Of a DNA stretch of 64,000 bases, positions 25,316 to 35,438 are shown one piece after another; position 1 is the stretch's first letter; each line of letters opens with the position of its first letter. The notes under the pieces are model-generated. The model did not search any database. It worked only from the letters and a program-made list of their open reading frames with translations, and had not been told where the DNA came from. Source of the DNA: Hypholoma sublateritium FD-334 SS-4. Its lineage: Eukaryota; Basidiomycota; Agaricomycetes; Agaricales; Strophariaceae. The stretch spans positions 42,876-106,875 of the forward strand of contig KN817643.1 in assembly GCA_000827495.1 (NCBI GenBank). The letters are read 5' to 3'. The position numbers were made by a program, and so were the translations under genes.

Positions 25316-26149
25316 CTACGACGAAGGCTGTGATGACGAGTTCGGCGACGTTGCCTTTGCAATCCCCAAGGCCGTTGCACCGATGGCTATAGAAAGACAA
25401 AACAGAACGAACATCGCAAGGAGACACCTCTTTGCCCACTTCATTTCTGCGGCGTGGAAGTCCTTCACATACTCCGCCCGCTCTTGTTCCGTTTCCATGT
25501 GTTCTTCGCACCACCTTGAAAAATCGGTGTTGAGAGGCCAAACGGAAAACGATTTGAGGATGGTAGAAGAACGCAGAGGCGTGAGCATTAGCGCGCCAAA
25601 AACCCACAGCGCTGGAAAGACTGGCATATTTGAGTCAGCTACGAACACGAAATACTTGGCAAATTACTTACAGAACCCGAACTTGAAGAACACCCTCGTC
25701 ATCGTTTGCGGCTCTCCTGGATGTGGCGCAACAAACCGGGCATATCGCGGTGGGATATTCGCGCCGTACGGGGGCAGAGATTCCGGGGGATAGCTACCTG
25801 ATCGCAGAGATTGGTCGTATTCCGGGAAGGCCTCGGGAAGACGATGTACAAGACCGAGCCCATGCGTCATATTATACCGCACGACGTCAGCATCTGCACC
25901 CTGGGAAGGAAACGGGGGTGGAGGTACAGTTGTATTGTTGGAGTCTGTGAGCGACCATGCCTGGGAGTAGGCTGGTATTGGAGGGTAGTTCGGGGGTGAA
26001 GCGCTCTCTGAGCCGGCCGACGCTTCGGGAATATCTTGATCGCTGATGCCGGGTAAAGGATCTGCTTGCTCGAAGTGCGGGGTTGAATGCGGGGTATTCT
26101 GGGGCAATTCGTGGCTCGGTGATTCTGGAATGGGTTCGGGGACGGGCAT
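25316..26149 (-). CDS. Hypothetical Pro-rich protein with two C-terminal membrane helices
   Basis: Two exons (26149-25672 and 25620-25316) are joined by a 51-nt intron with donor GTAAGT, a CTGAC branch-like element and a CAG acceptor. They encode about 260 residues. The first ~140 residues are Pro/Ser/Glu-rich and soluble. After the splice come a hydrophobic segment (FFPALWVFGALML), a charged amphipathic helix containing EMKWAKRC, and a second hydrophobic helix (LLAMFVLFCLSIAIGATALGIA). The tail is short and Ser-rich. This disordered N-terminus, two helices and conserved KWA-R block occur in many small fungal membrane proteins without assigned function. An earlier acceptor giving a 33-nt intron is possible but less likely. 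It lies tail-to-tail with ADE6. Confidence 0.75.
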
Positions 26150-27515
26150 CGATTCGACAGTGGCCAGAGAGCACCTGCGGGGGATCTACATTGAGTAGTA
26201 CCCGTGTGAGGATTTTTGCTTCTGAAGGAGCCCAGAACTAGAGCGGTTGCTTACTTGCGCGGTAGAGTGCCGAAGGCCGGAGAGACCAATACTGGCGAGG
26301 CGGCAGTAAGTAGAAGATATTCAACGGATTCAGTGGACTGGCTTAGAACACAAGTCAAAGTAGTTGCGACAGAAGTTCAAGTTCTGAGTGTAATCCATTG
26401 TGAAGGAGTTGGCACTGGGAAATATATTCCCAATTGATAAGGGAGTGGGGGAATCTCAGAGGGTCTGCTCAGGCGGCAGTCTGGGAAACTGACTTTGGAT
26501 AGATTCATTCCGTCATTTGACGTGCTTATTCTTAGCAACATCGCAGTCGTCGGGCGGGCCTTCTGGGCAGTCAATGGGGCGGTTTATTGAGTCAAGCTGT
26601 AGCTTGAATCCACTTCCACGGTTATGTTATTTCAAATATCTCAGGGTTCTGCCTGATTCTTTGAGCCCGGGGACTGTCCGGGAATTCATATTCTTAAATT
26701 GATAACTACCGAAAGGTGCACAATTTCGACTTGTGCGTCGATTTCATACCCAAAAATCGAGGCCAAGCCAGTGCGCGGTGGCAAAGCGGCGCACCGCTCA
26801 GAGACCATTTCCGACTGGGTAGCGTTGTAAGCATGTTGAGAATAGATTCGATTATATTTAGTGTGACCTACAAGGACCAGAGTCAATTTCGCCACGATAT
26901 CTGGGCGCTCCTAGGCACACATACCCTCTACAAATGCCAATCAGGCACATAAATCGATGTCCTGAAGCTTGACGATTGCGTGGATTTTGCAGCGCCCGAT
27001 ACGGTTTCGAGGGAGGAGTTCATCCAGTGCACACGATCAGGGAAATATCCAGTGAATTGTGTGGCAGAAAGTGCGGATATACATCAAAGGAGAAATCGAA
27101 GGGTTGTTACTAGAGTGTACCCACTGTTGGGCAGATAGGGGGAGAGGTGCCGGTGAAGAGTGAAGAGAGACGGACAGAAAAAAATCATAAACAGGTAACC
27201 AAATAATAGAAAATCGCAATAGGACTTCGGAGGGATGAAAACAGAACAGTCTCGAACATCACAGGAATACACAAATAACGACCCCCACGCGCGAGCTGCT
27301 CGCGGCGCAGGCAGGCACACATAAAGAAAAGACACAAACAGATAGCTACGTTCTGGGGAGGTATTGCCGTGGCTACACCATCGGCTTGGGTGCAGCATAA
27401 AAGTACAAGTCGCTTCACCGAATGATCAATGCATGATCAATCAGGGCTTGATAACACCTGCTGAGGCAAGTTTCTTCCTGGAGCCTACAGCGTGCGTGCT
27501 GGAAGGAAAGGCGCT
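26150..27515. other. Intergenic region, nothing recognised
   Basis: This 1.4-kb gap separates the small membrane protein gene from SNX3. Frames are short on both strands and none carries a recognisable motif. It should contain the promoter of the upstream minus-strand gene (just above 26149) and the 3' UTR of SNX3 (just below 27516). Confidence 0.4.
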
Positions 27516-28301
27516 TCAGGCCCATTGGGCCTTATCCCAGGCCGGGTCTTGCAGGAAAGCGCAGAGAACCTTGCTGCCAGTCTAGAATGCAAGAAAGTGT
27601 GCGTTAGCTCCTCTTCTTTGATCGGCCACTCCGGGATCCGGTGTCATTAATGGTGCTGGGCCCATGGCGGATGTACGCACCTGCAGAAGGGGGTGCCCAG
27701 CAACAATGCTCAGGAACCTCTCTAGGCCCTCCCTCCGGCTCTCGATAACTTCGTCGGAGAAGCGGTTCGTGAACACCTTGCCTGGAAGAGGCGGGATGTT
27801 GACGCGTGTGGACTCGTGCTCGAGGATGTCGCGGAATGCCTCGAAGTCGGAGTAGCGGCGCCTGACCGTCGAATGGCGCAGCTTGAAGGCGGGGATGTTT
27901 GTCTGCAAGAGGAGTATTTAAACTGCTATCAGACGCCATAAGATACCATAACGCACCTTGCATATAATCTCATAGTCTGTGTACATTTTCCTGCCAAACC
28001 CTGTCCATGAAATCGAATTATTATCAGATATCCTTTCCGTAATACGGAGTGCAATAAGAAATGGATTTGCGATGACTCACCATGCGTCTGAGGATTTCGA
28101 ACCTCGATCTCAAGGAAGCTCTCTGGGACGCTATACATCTCCTCAATCTAAATCAAATGAGAGGTTTTTTAGGCACATTGTCATTATACCTTGAAAAAAG
28201 AGGCCCGAATAAGAAGCGCAACGTACTGTCTGCTCTCTTGCCGAGAGTAGAGTCTCCTCAAACGCAGAACTGCGAGCAAACGGCGATACAGCAGCAGCCA
28301 T
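27516..28301 (-). CDS. SNX3: Sorting nexin 3 (PX domain)
   Basis: Five exons on the minus strand (28301-28227, 28147-28081, 28000-27957, 27902-27681, 27581-27516) encode about 157 residues, the normal size of SNX3/Grd19. Almost the whole protein is a PX domain, which binds phosphatidylinositol 3-phosphate on endosomes. Visible landmarks are [24 protein letters not shown], the lipid-binding RRYSDFEAF block, PPLPGKVF and RREGLERFL, ending in [15 protein letters not shown]3 works with retromer to return cargo from endosomes to the Golgi. All splice junctions keep phase and use canonical ends; introns are 79, 80, 54 and 99 nt. The gene is divergent from the wax-synthase-like gene, sharing a short promoter region. 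Confidence 0.95.
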
Positions 28302-28544
28302 TTCTCTAGATATCGGGGGATTTATGATAAAGGACCTTGCACAGTCTCAGGTAAGGGGTTCGAGATAGGAAAGCCGGGGAGGAGGTTACAGGTAGGGAAT
28401 CGCAGAACACTCCCGCCAAGTCGATTCCATCTAAGCTGTGGCTGTGAAGTCACGTCACGTCATAACGCTTACAACTCCAGCTCTACTGTCAAGTTGCTGT
28501 GAAGACCAAGTGAAGACAGACAAGACACAGAAGGAACCAACGGC
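28302..28544. promoter_or_regulatory. Shared divergent promoter region with CRE/ATF-like site
   Basis: Only 243 bp separate the start codons of SNX3 (minus) and the wax-synthase-like gene (plus), so both promoters must lie here or overlap. It contains TCACGTCACGTCA at about 28450-28462, with two overlapping ACGTCA half-sites of the kind bound by bZIP factors of the ATF/CREB class. Use of this site is an inference. Confidence 0.5.
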
Positions 28545-29746
28545 ATGAAGTATGCCCTCAATCCTAATCTTCTTGGAATTATCCACATTCTCCTAATCAT
28601 CGCGTTGGCACTAGGCAGTAAAACGACGCGCTTCAATGAATTCTTCTTCATTCCAATCGCATTGCTCTGTACACACATGGTGTTCTTCAGTGTGTCAGAG
28701 TCCCGCACGTCGGACTACCTTCTCTCCCTGAGCGTGCTGATTACACTCTTCTCGGCGTCAGATTTTATTCTCCTTCGAAGGCATCAACCCGAGCTACGAA
28801 AAATAGGACAGCAAAAGCCGACCTCCGAAATGTCTTTCCCTGGGCGCCTGTGGTGGGCAGGAAGTCTCGATATCGCTATACGCGGCGTCGGCTGGGCTCA
28901 CGAGCCAACCAACTACATCGCACCCCGTCCCAAAGGCACCCGTGCTCAGTTCATCGCTTCCCAGTTCCTGTGGATTGCAATGTACTTTATTCAATTCGAT
29001 ATTCTGTCGATCCTGGTGCGCGCGAACCCATGCTTTGGCACCGGAGGGCCTTCGTTCGGGGCATTTGGATGGCCATGGCGCACCACAGTGTGGATATACC
29101 CAATTACGACTTGGGTCTCCATCAGCATATCATACGCCATGGTCAGCATCCTTGGTGTTGCTGTGGGGCTATCGGAGCCGGGAGATTGGCCGCATCTTTT
29201 TGGCTCGCCGTGGAAAGCATATACTGTGCGTAACTGCTGGGGTCGGGTTTGGCATCAGATGCTACGAAAGGTATACATTTTTATTAAGGTATCTCATCCT
29301 CGCGGTGCTAATGCATATTGCGCTGTTATTAGCTCCTCACAGGCCATATGAACTTCCTCACGCAGATTCTGCGCCTTCCAGGGGGTACGTTTAAGACCTA
29401 CTTCAAGTTGTTCGGCAGTTTTGCCATTTCGGGTCTCATACACTACGGTGGCGACTATATGCTCTTTCAAAATTGGTCCGGGAAATCGATGCGGTTTTTT
29501 GTTCTCCAAGCAGTCGCCATCACTTTTGAAGACATAGTCGTGGCACTTGCCGCGCGCCTCGGTTTCGCCACCCAGCAGAATGCGGTCTTCAAGTTTATTG
29601 GATTCATTTGGGTATTTGCTTGGTTCACATATTCATTGCCTATATGGCTCGACCCCATCGTTCATGCTGGTACTATGGACGATGGTGTCAACGTTAGTTT
29701 GATACTCGGGCTCTGGCAGGGCAATTGGGTGCCAAAGCGGCTGTGA
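28545..29746 (+). CDS. Wax synthase-like membrane O-acyltransferase
   Basis: Two exons (28545-29270 and 29333-29746) with a 62-nt phase-0 intron encode about 379 residues. The protein is strongly hydrophobic, with around eight potential membrane helices, the first right at the N-terminus (LLGIIHILLIIALALG). The best landmark is the NCWGRVWHQMLRK motif across the splice junction, corresponding to the FWGRxWHQ motif with its catalytic-type histidine in the wax synthase domain (PF13813, MBOAT-related). SGLIHYGGDYML in exon 2 holds the second conserved histidine. Such enzymes acylate alcohols in membranes, and in fungi often act on terpenoids or other secondary metabolites. No other biosynthetic genes sit next to it, so the substrate cannot be inferred. 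Confidence 0.88.
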
Positions 29747-30006
29747 GGAGGAGCAGGAAATGTGATGTACAACTTCGTCGAATAATTCGGTTAACTGACA
29801 TCATTTTAGGGATCTTCAATAAAATGCAGACAGAATTTACATTAGAAACTAACAACATATGTACTAGCCAGCCATCTCAAACAGTATTGCAGTGTGACAA
29901 TTTTTTTCTGAGGCAAACAAATATAAGTATGCCAGTGGTAGCATAAAAATAGTACAATTAAGTTAAAGCAGAGAAGAGGGCAGACGACAAAGGACGAACG
30001 GTGGCT

Positions 30007-31413
30007 TCACAGCCCTGGAGCACCAGTTCCCTTCAGTTTCTCATCCACGAGTAGACTGAATTCGTCTCGTAAGATCGCCTCCTTCCTTTCCCTCTCCTCA
30101 CGCTGCAGCTTTAATATTCCCCGCTTTTCCTCAGCGCTGATAACCTGGTTCTCCTTCCTCATACGCACAGCATTCATTCTCCTATGCCTGCTTCCGCTCA
30201 TGACGTATCCGACATCCTCGTACTTCGCAATTTCGTCAGGCGTCAGACCGATTTCACCACGGCGCGGGATACGCGATTCTGTCCCATCTTGCAAGAACGC
30301 CGCCATAGCGCTGCCTTCGCCACGAAGCAGCGCGCCACCATACGCGCGTTCGTCGAATTTCTTGGTGGCACCCTTTTTCAAGAGCGGCTTTGGACCGACC
30401 TCGTCGTCGGAGTCAGATTCACCAGCAGCTTTGGAGGAGGGCGGAGCGCCGGCGGACAGTTGTCGAGAGTAAGTGTCCGGTGAGTTTCGAGAGTGAGTAG
30501 CTTTAGGCGCTCGGTCTTCGTCCATCCGGTCTGGCGTACGACTTCGACTGCGTGATACGGCACGGACACTCTTGCTCCTGCTCCTCGTACGGCTACGAGA
30601 ACGCTTACTGTGCTGCTTGGGTTGCTTGCGGTCCGCATCGCTGTCTTCGTCATCGCTGCGCCGTGATTTGTGACGGTGCCGGCGTTTCTCTGACTTTTCG
30701 TCCTTTCTCTCATCCTTCCCCCTGCGCGCTCGCTTGCGTTCCTTTCTTTCGCGCCGCCTTTCTTCCTCCGAAGAGTCGGTCTCGCTTGACACAGATCTAT
30801 GTCTTTTGGACTTCTTGCTGGATCGCTTCCCCTTGGGAGATCTATACATTATGTCAGATTTCGCAAACGTGTGGGGTTGAACACTACGTACAACCCCCTG
30901 GCAGGTGCCTTTGGAGATGGTGGCCAAACGTTGACGGTTTGAGCAGAACGCTGCGCGCGTCGGCTGCAGAGACATGTCAGATCACACATGCATTAGCCTC
31001 CGGGTAGTCGCTCACCTCTCCATAAACCCTGCATTCGCATTCCCTCCAGAATATGGCATAGCTCCGTGGCTCTGGTTCTCTCGTCTGGCAGGATACATAT
31101 TCTCCTGCTGCCTCCAAGGTGCCGACGTTTCTCCCTCAGCGGGCGGTGGAGCACGCTTATAGTCTTCATATTTCGGACTGGATCGTCGAGGTTCAGAGGG
31201 CCGGTATGCGTCGCGGCCCCGTTCGTTGCTCGTGTCTCTGTCTCGTCGACTATGGCGTTCGTCCCGTCCTCTTTCTCTGCTCTGGCTTCGACGGGGTGAC
31301 GGGCTCCGTCTCGACCGGCGGGGTGACGGCGAACGTCCACGGGTCTTATTCGGTTGAGAGCCTCGCATTTCTTGCGGAATTAGGCCCATGCGAGAAGGGT
31401 GTACGGTAGCCAT
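30007..31413 (-). CDS. NKAP: NKAP-family SR-rich nuclear protein
   Basis: Three exons (31413-31016, 30963-30892, 30841-30007) with introns of 52 and 50 nt encode about 434 residues. The N-terminal two thirds are Arg/Ser/Lys/Glu-rich, with RSPSPRRS-type repeats, as in splicing-associated proteins. The short middle exon carries NVWPPSPKAPARG, a conserved anchor in fungal members. The C-terminal ~110 residues hold the diagnostic NKAP domain, with AYGGALLRGEG, IPRRGEIGL, DEIAKYEDVGYVMSGSRH and MNAVRMRKENQV. The human protein is a nuclear, spliceosome- and RNA-associated factor first found as an NF-kappa-B activator; the fungal role is most likely in splicing. It is convergent with the wax-synthase-like gene, 260 bp apart. 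Confidence 0.93.
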
Positions 31414-33610
31414 TGCGGTAGTTGTATCGTACTCAGAGTCAGCGATCCGAAGTTGAGCTGATTATGGGCTCGTGTGAATATCCCCGCTACCTTTAGGTAG
31501 TGGGTCTTAGAATGTGGACCCTGAACAAAATTGGCGGGCTATTTCATTTTTTCCTTTTATGGATTCCTTTTCTCGCGATCACGTCTCGGAGATTTCGTTC
31601 GTCCCACACGTCNTGAACACAGCAGGCATAGATATTCGAAAGGCATCCTCTCAATATCTGTAGATTAGGAGCAAGAAACCCAATATGAGATATATAGTAC
31701 CTATATAATCAAAATTAACTTTCTTCTAGCCAACTTTCCACTCGAGATTAATATAATATGCCCCAAATATGCCCTGGTGTTTGGTAGTCAAAATTCCAAT
31801 ATCGCGGCTCGCCTTGCTCAGAGCGCGCACCCCGGACGTACGTCAGTACGTCCGGGCTGCGCCAGCTCAAGTATTTCTCTCTAATATCCGGTTAGTGTGT
31901 CTGGTTTTTTTCTAACCAAGGGGTAGCGGGCTATGCCGGTGTCAACCGGCCCTACGGCCTTATTGGCCATCGGAGATTGAACATACTACAGTAATTGCTT
32001 TTGGTTTGCTTTCGTTGCCTCCAAGTACCGTTGGCGGGAACTCCACGGCAGGATTTTGATTTTTGATTTTTGATTTCGGGCTTCTCTGGCTACGGAGTTT
32101 GCCGTGATGACTCGTCTCATTTGCCTCGATGCACCACCTTGCACCGCTCAGCTATGCCGAGCGGCGAGGAGCGCCAGAGGGCATAAGAATTCGATGCGAT
32201 GACGAGTTAACAGGAACCAAGGATGGGAGAAAGCCTGGGTATTATCTTGGTTCCGCGCCGCTCTCAAGCTTGGCCAACTCGGCCTCCAGCGTCACCCGCG
32301 CCTCTGCGTATGAAGACTTACGATTTGCGCTACATCAAGTAGCGTGGTGAGCGAGGACATTCAATGTCTCTGTGCGCGTGTACCGATTTCCGTGACAAAA
32401 CGCGTTTTCGGCGACGGGGAGCAGCGTGCAAAGTGGTAGGCGGTGTCGGCTGCGAAGTATGCGCTCTTTTAAACATANGGGAACACTTGTAAACTTTTTG
32501 TTTGCCTTTCGAGAGTGCACGGCGAGACCGCTGCGCTACGAATAATAGGTGCAGCGTTGGCTCGCTAATGGGCAAGCGCGTTGCAAGCGCCGGTCCTTTG
32601 AGTAGAGTAGCTCTATATTTAGAGGTTTGCTGATGCCGCCTTGCTTTCGTACGCGCCCGTGAAAAAATATGTTAGAAGCCATGACCTAGTGTTGCTTCAG
32701 AAGAAACGAGGCGGCGTACAATTTAATTTAATTACACGCAAGTTTTTAGAACTAGCGACAGGGGAGATATATTAAACGCAAAGTTATAACTTAAAATCAA
32801 CTTATAATTATGGGGAAGAATTTGAGAGATTTTGTCAGGAGAGCGAATCTGTTGAGCAGAGGCACAATGTGGGACTGAGAGCCCTTGCTGAGGCCTGAGG
32901 TCTATCCTAAGTATACGTAGTGACTCAATAGTGACTAGTGATCCCTAGTACCTGCGGTACCAATGTAGTAATANGCTTCTGTCATTTCACTGACAAGCCG
33001 TTCCCAAGCTCTANGCTCGTTTTTATGGAGGTCTTCTCTGCGAGGACGACTCGGTCCACGATTAGCACACTGCCTGTAGTTTGTGCGTTGACCGAGTGGG
33101 GGTTACTCAACGCGGAAGTGCTCCGAGAGCTCTTTTACACCGCTCCTCTTCAGATACATATAAATTTTCATAGCCAATATGTACCGACACCTATCTACCA
33201 AATTTTATAGCAGTCTGGTTTGCTTGTAGTGAGGAATGAGGCAAATAGTCTGCCATTTTGCACATCCCGACTCAAGTTAGTAGCGGGGATTAGAGGAATG
33301 CTGCGTGAGAAAAGCAAGTACACTTTTCTCACCATCGAACGCGAAATGCAAAAAGCAAATCCTGCCGTGGAGTTCCCGCCAACCTTATCCAAGTTGCCTC
33401 TTCATCTAATCCTACTCCAGCCTATCTTCCCTCTAATACTTAATCGAACCAGAACTCTCTGGAGTATCTTAGTGTATGTATCTGTGGAGGGTGAGAGTTT
33501 CATAATATTTTTCGACCAGAATGTTGAATGTCAGTTTAGCAAGAAAGTCGACAATATCAGTAGACAAAGATATTCTGGCAACATCCAAATCAAATGCATT
33601 AGCTAAGAAG
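31414..33610. other. Intergenic, repeat-like region with ambiguous bases
   Basis: No gene is supported. Single N bases occur at about 31613, 32477, 32974 and 33014. The sequence includes a strong hairpin (31825-31862, listed separately) and a TTTTTGA tandem tract near 32053-32075. Several short frames exist, including one at 33220-33606, but nothing in them is recognisable. The first ~100 bp presumably hold the NKAP promoter. Confidence 0.4.
31825..31862. repeat. Perfect inverted repeat (hairpin), 4-nt loop
   Basis: CCCGGACGTAC and GTACGTCCGGG form an 11-bp perfect stem around the 4-base loop GTCA. The stem is extended after a small asymmetric bulge by GCGCA on the left and TGCGC on the right. 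The surroundings are non-coding. Confidence 0.8.
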
Positions 33611-34202
33611 CGGCACCTGCTCTCAGAGACATAATTCCACCTCTGTCATTGAGACTCTCAAGGTTGAAAGGACCTACGCAAACCGCCGGCATCTTATATT
33701 GCGCTCCAGTGGTCCCTGCCGGCTCCGAAAACTGTTCCTTTCAGACGCCGGCCACGACTTGTCTGGAGATTTGACTGCGTTACTTAGTCTTACCCCTGCA
33801 CTAGAGACTTTAAATGCGCGGATCTTGTTCCCCGACGACGTTGCTGCTCTCGCGTCGAGCGGACCGAATCAAACATTAGTCCCTAATTTGACACAGTGTA
33901 GTTGCAGTGTACCCTTTGGCTACTTCTTGATTCTGGTATGCGACGGGTCATCTCTCGTTTTGCACTGTCCCGATGTCGATTGTTCCACGACAATGCAAAT
34001 CTCCAAGGGCTGGTCCAAATTAAATCGCTGCAGTTTCATACGTATGTACATCCGTGGGCCAAATTATTACTCCGTTCACTATGTTAAGGAAAATTTCGCC
34101 TCTTTTGCTTCTCAGATTCTGCAAGAGTTGGCCCAGCAGCGAGGACACGCGCCTCCCTCTCAATCAACTAGCCAAGTAGTACTTAACGTCGTCCGAGCAT
34201 AG
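33611..34202 (+). pseudogene. F-box/LRR-like protein remnant
   Basis: One open frame from about 33611 to a stop at 34202 contains VIETLKVERTY, LRKLFLSDAGH, LTALLSLTPALETL and VPNLTQCSC. This is the leucine-rich, bulky-residue spacing seen in the C-terminal repeats of basidiomycete F-box proteins. There is no F-box, no clear start codon upstream and no continuation downstream, so I treat it as a truncated remnant. Assignment to the family is by pattern only. After about residue 95 the frame becomes less LRR-like and may cross an unspliced intron. Confidence 0.4.
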
Positions 34203-35438
34203 AGTCAAAGCCATCACGTGGGAAGACTACGCGCACGGACCCAAGGGCGCGCCCATAAAAAAGAGGCGGGAGCTATAGTTGTCTCCTTAGAACATACTCA
34301 ATCAGGATCTGTTTACAGAAACTGACCGAGTCTCGCATTTTTACAAATGCCGCATTCTTCAAATCCACTAGATGACTCTTGCGCTATCTCGTTATACTGA
34401 GAACACGGCTCTGCGACCTTCGCAGTGTCTCGAGGACGTTTGGATTGGGTTCCGGGGTGCCTGCAAAGGCGCTTCGGTACTCTATCCAGCGAGATTAGCG
34501 TCTGTCTGATGGATTCCATACATTTGTACTTCTCTTGTAGTCAACTTGTAGTGTTTTGCAACATAATTGGGCTTTGTTCTATATTCTGAATTGTCTGCGT
34601 GGTATACTGTGGTATGCATTGAAGTGGGAGCGGAGGAGCACTGCTCGGAAAATTTTCAACTTCCGGTCTTTTCGCTTATTGCTGCCGAGTCCTGAGTCCT
34701 GATTGCCTTGGACTCCCTGAAAAAATGACTGTAGTATGAGAGCCCAATTTAAAATTCCTGCAGATTTGCTGAAGAGTTTTTAGTTGTACCTAGGAAGTGA
34801 GCTGCAAGGCTTCTCAATGTGTGACTCCAGGCGCGCTACCTTCATCTATCTTCATAAGTACACCAAATCCCTACAGGCAACTCCTACTCAATCAGCAGAA
34901 ATGTTCATCGTTCATCGTCCAAGTCTACTACGGCGTGTCAGGTCATGATAAAAATAGATATATGTAACAACAGAGAGCAAAAGGACAGGCAGAAAAGAGT
35001 AAAAGCGAGTCCGGAGTATATTATAAGTCATTTTGCGGTGCATTGTTACACAATACATAAAGAAAACCTGCAGCCGGAGCCTGATATCGAGGAGTTGGTC
35101 ATGAGGATGGGAATGGCGGTAATAGTACTGTACCCAGCTGGAGCCTAGGCAGTTATGATTTGAGGGTAGCAATAATGGGGTCCGCGAAATCGATGCATGG
35201 TACTACATATCGCGTTTATCAGTTCGAAGCAGCGCATTATGAGCGCACAAGTAGTAGGCCAGCAAACGGGGGTGGGTAGAATTAGCTGCGGTGTCGGAGT
35301 AGGACTGGGCGCATCCGGGATGGCAATGACGGTGGTGGTAGGGGGGAATCCGAGACGAGAGCAAATAGGAGCTAATACACTGAACAGTCCGGAGAAAGAG
35401 CGAGAAACGAGAACAGGGAAATCCGCGCAGGCCGCCAA
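34203..35438. other. Intergenic region with a small coding-like remnant
   Basis: On the minus strand, 34510 down to about 34310 encodes two overlapping frame pieces. MESIRQTLISLDR is followed, one frame over, by EYRSAFAGTPEPNPNV and a Leu/Arg-rich helix, then a stop. This resembles the N-terminal helix of agaric F-box-type proteins with a frameshift, but it is too short to annotate as a gene. The rest of the interval shows nothing recognisable and includes the 3' side of the magnesium transporter gene. Confidence 0.35.

Noticed and set aside
33220..33606. 128-codon plus-strand frame beginning MLVVRNEANS
   Set aside because: No recognisable family or exon context; it lies in an N-containing, repeat-like stretch.
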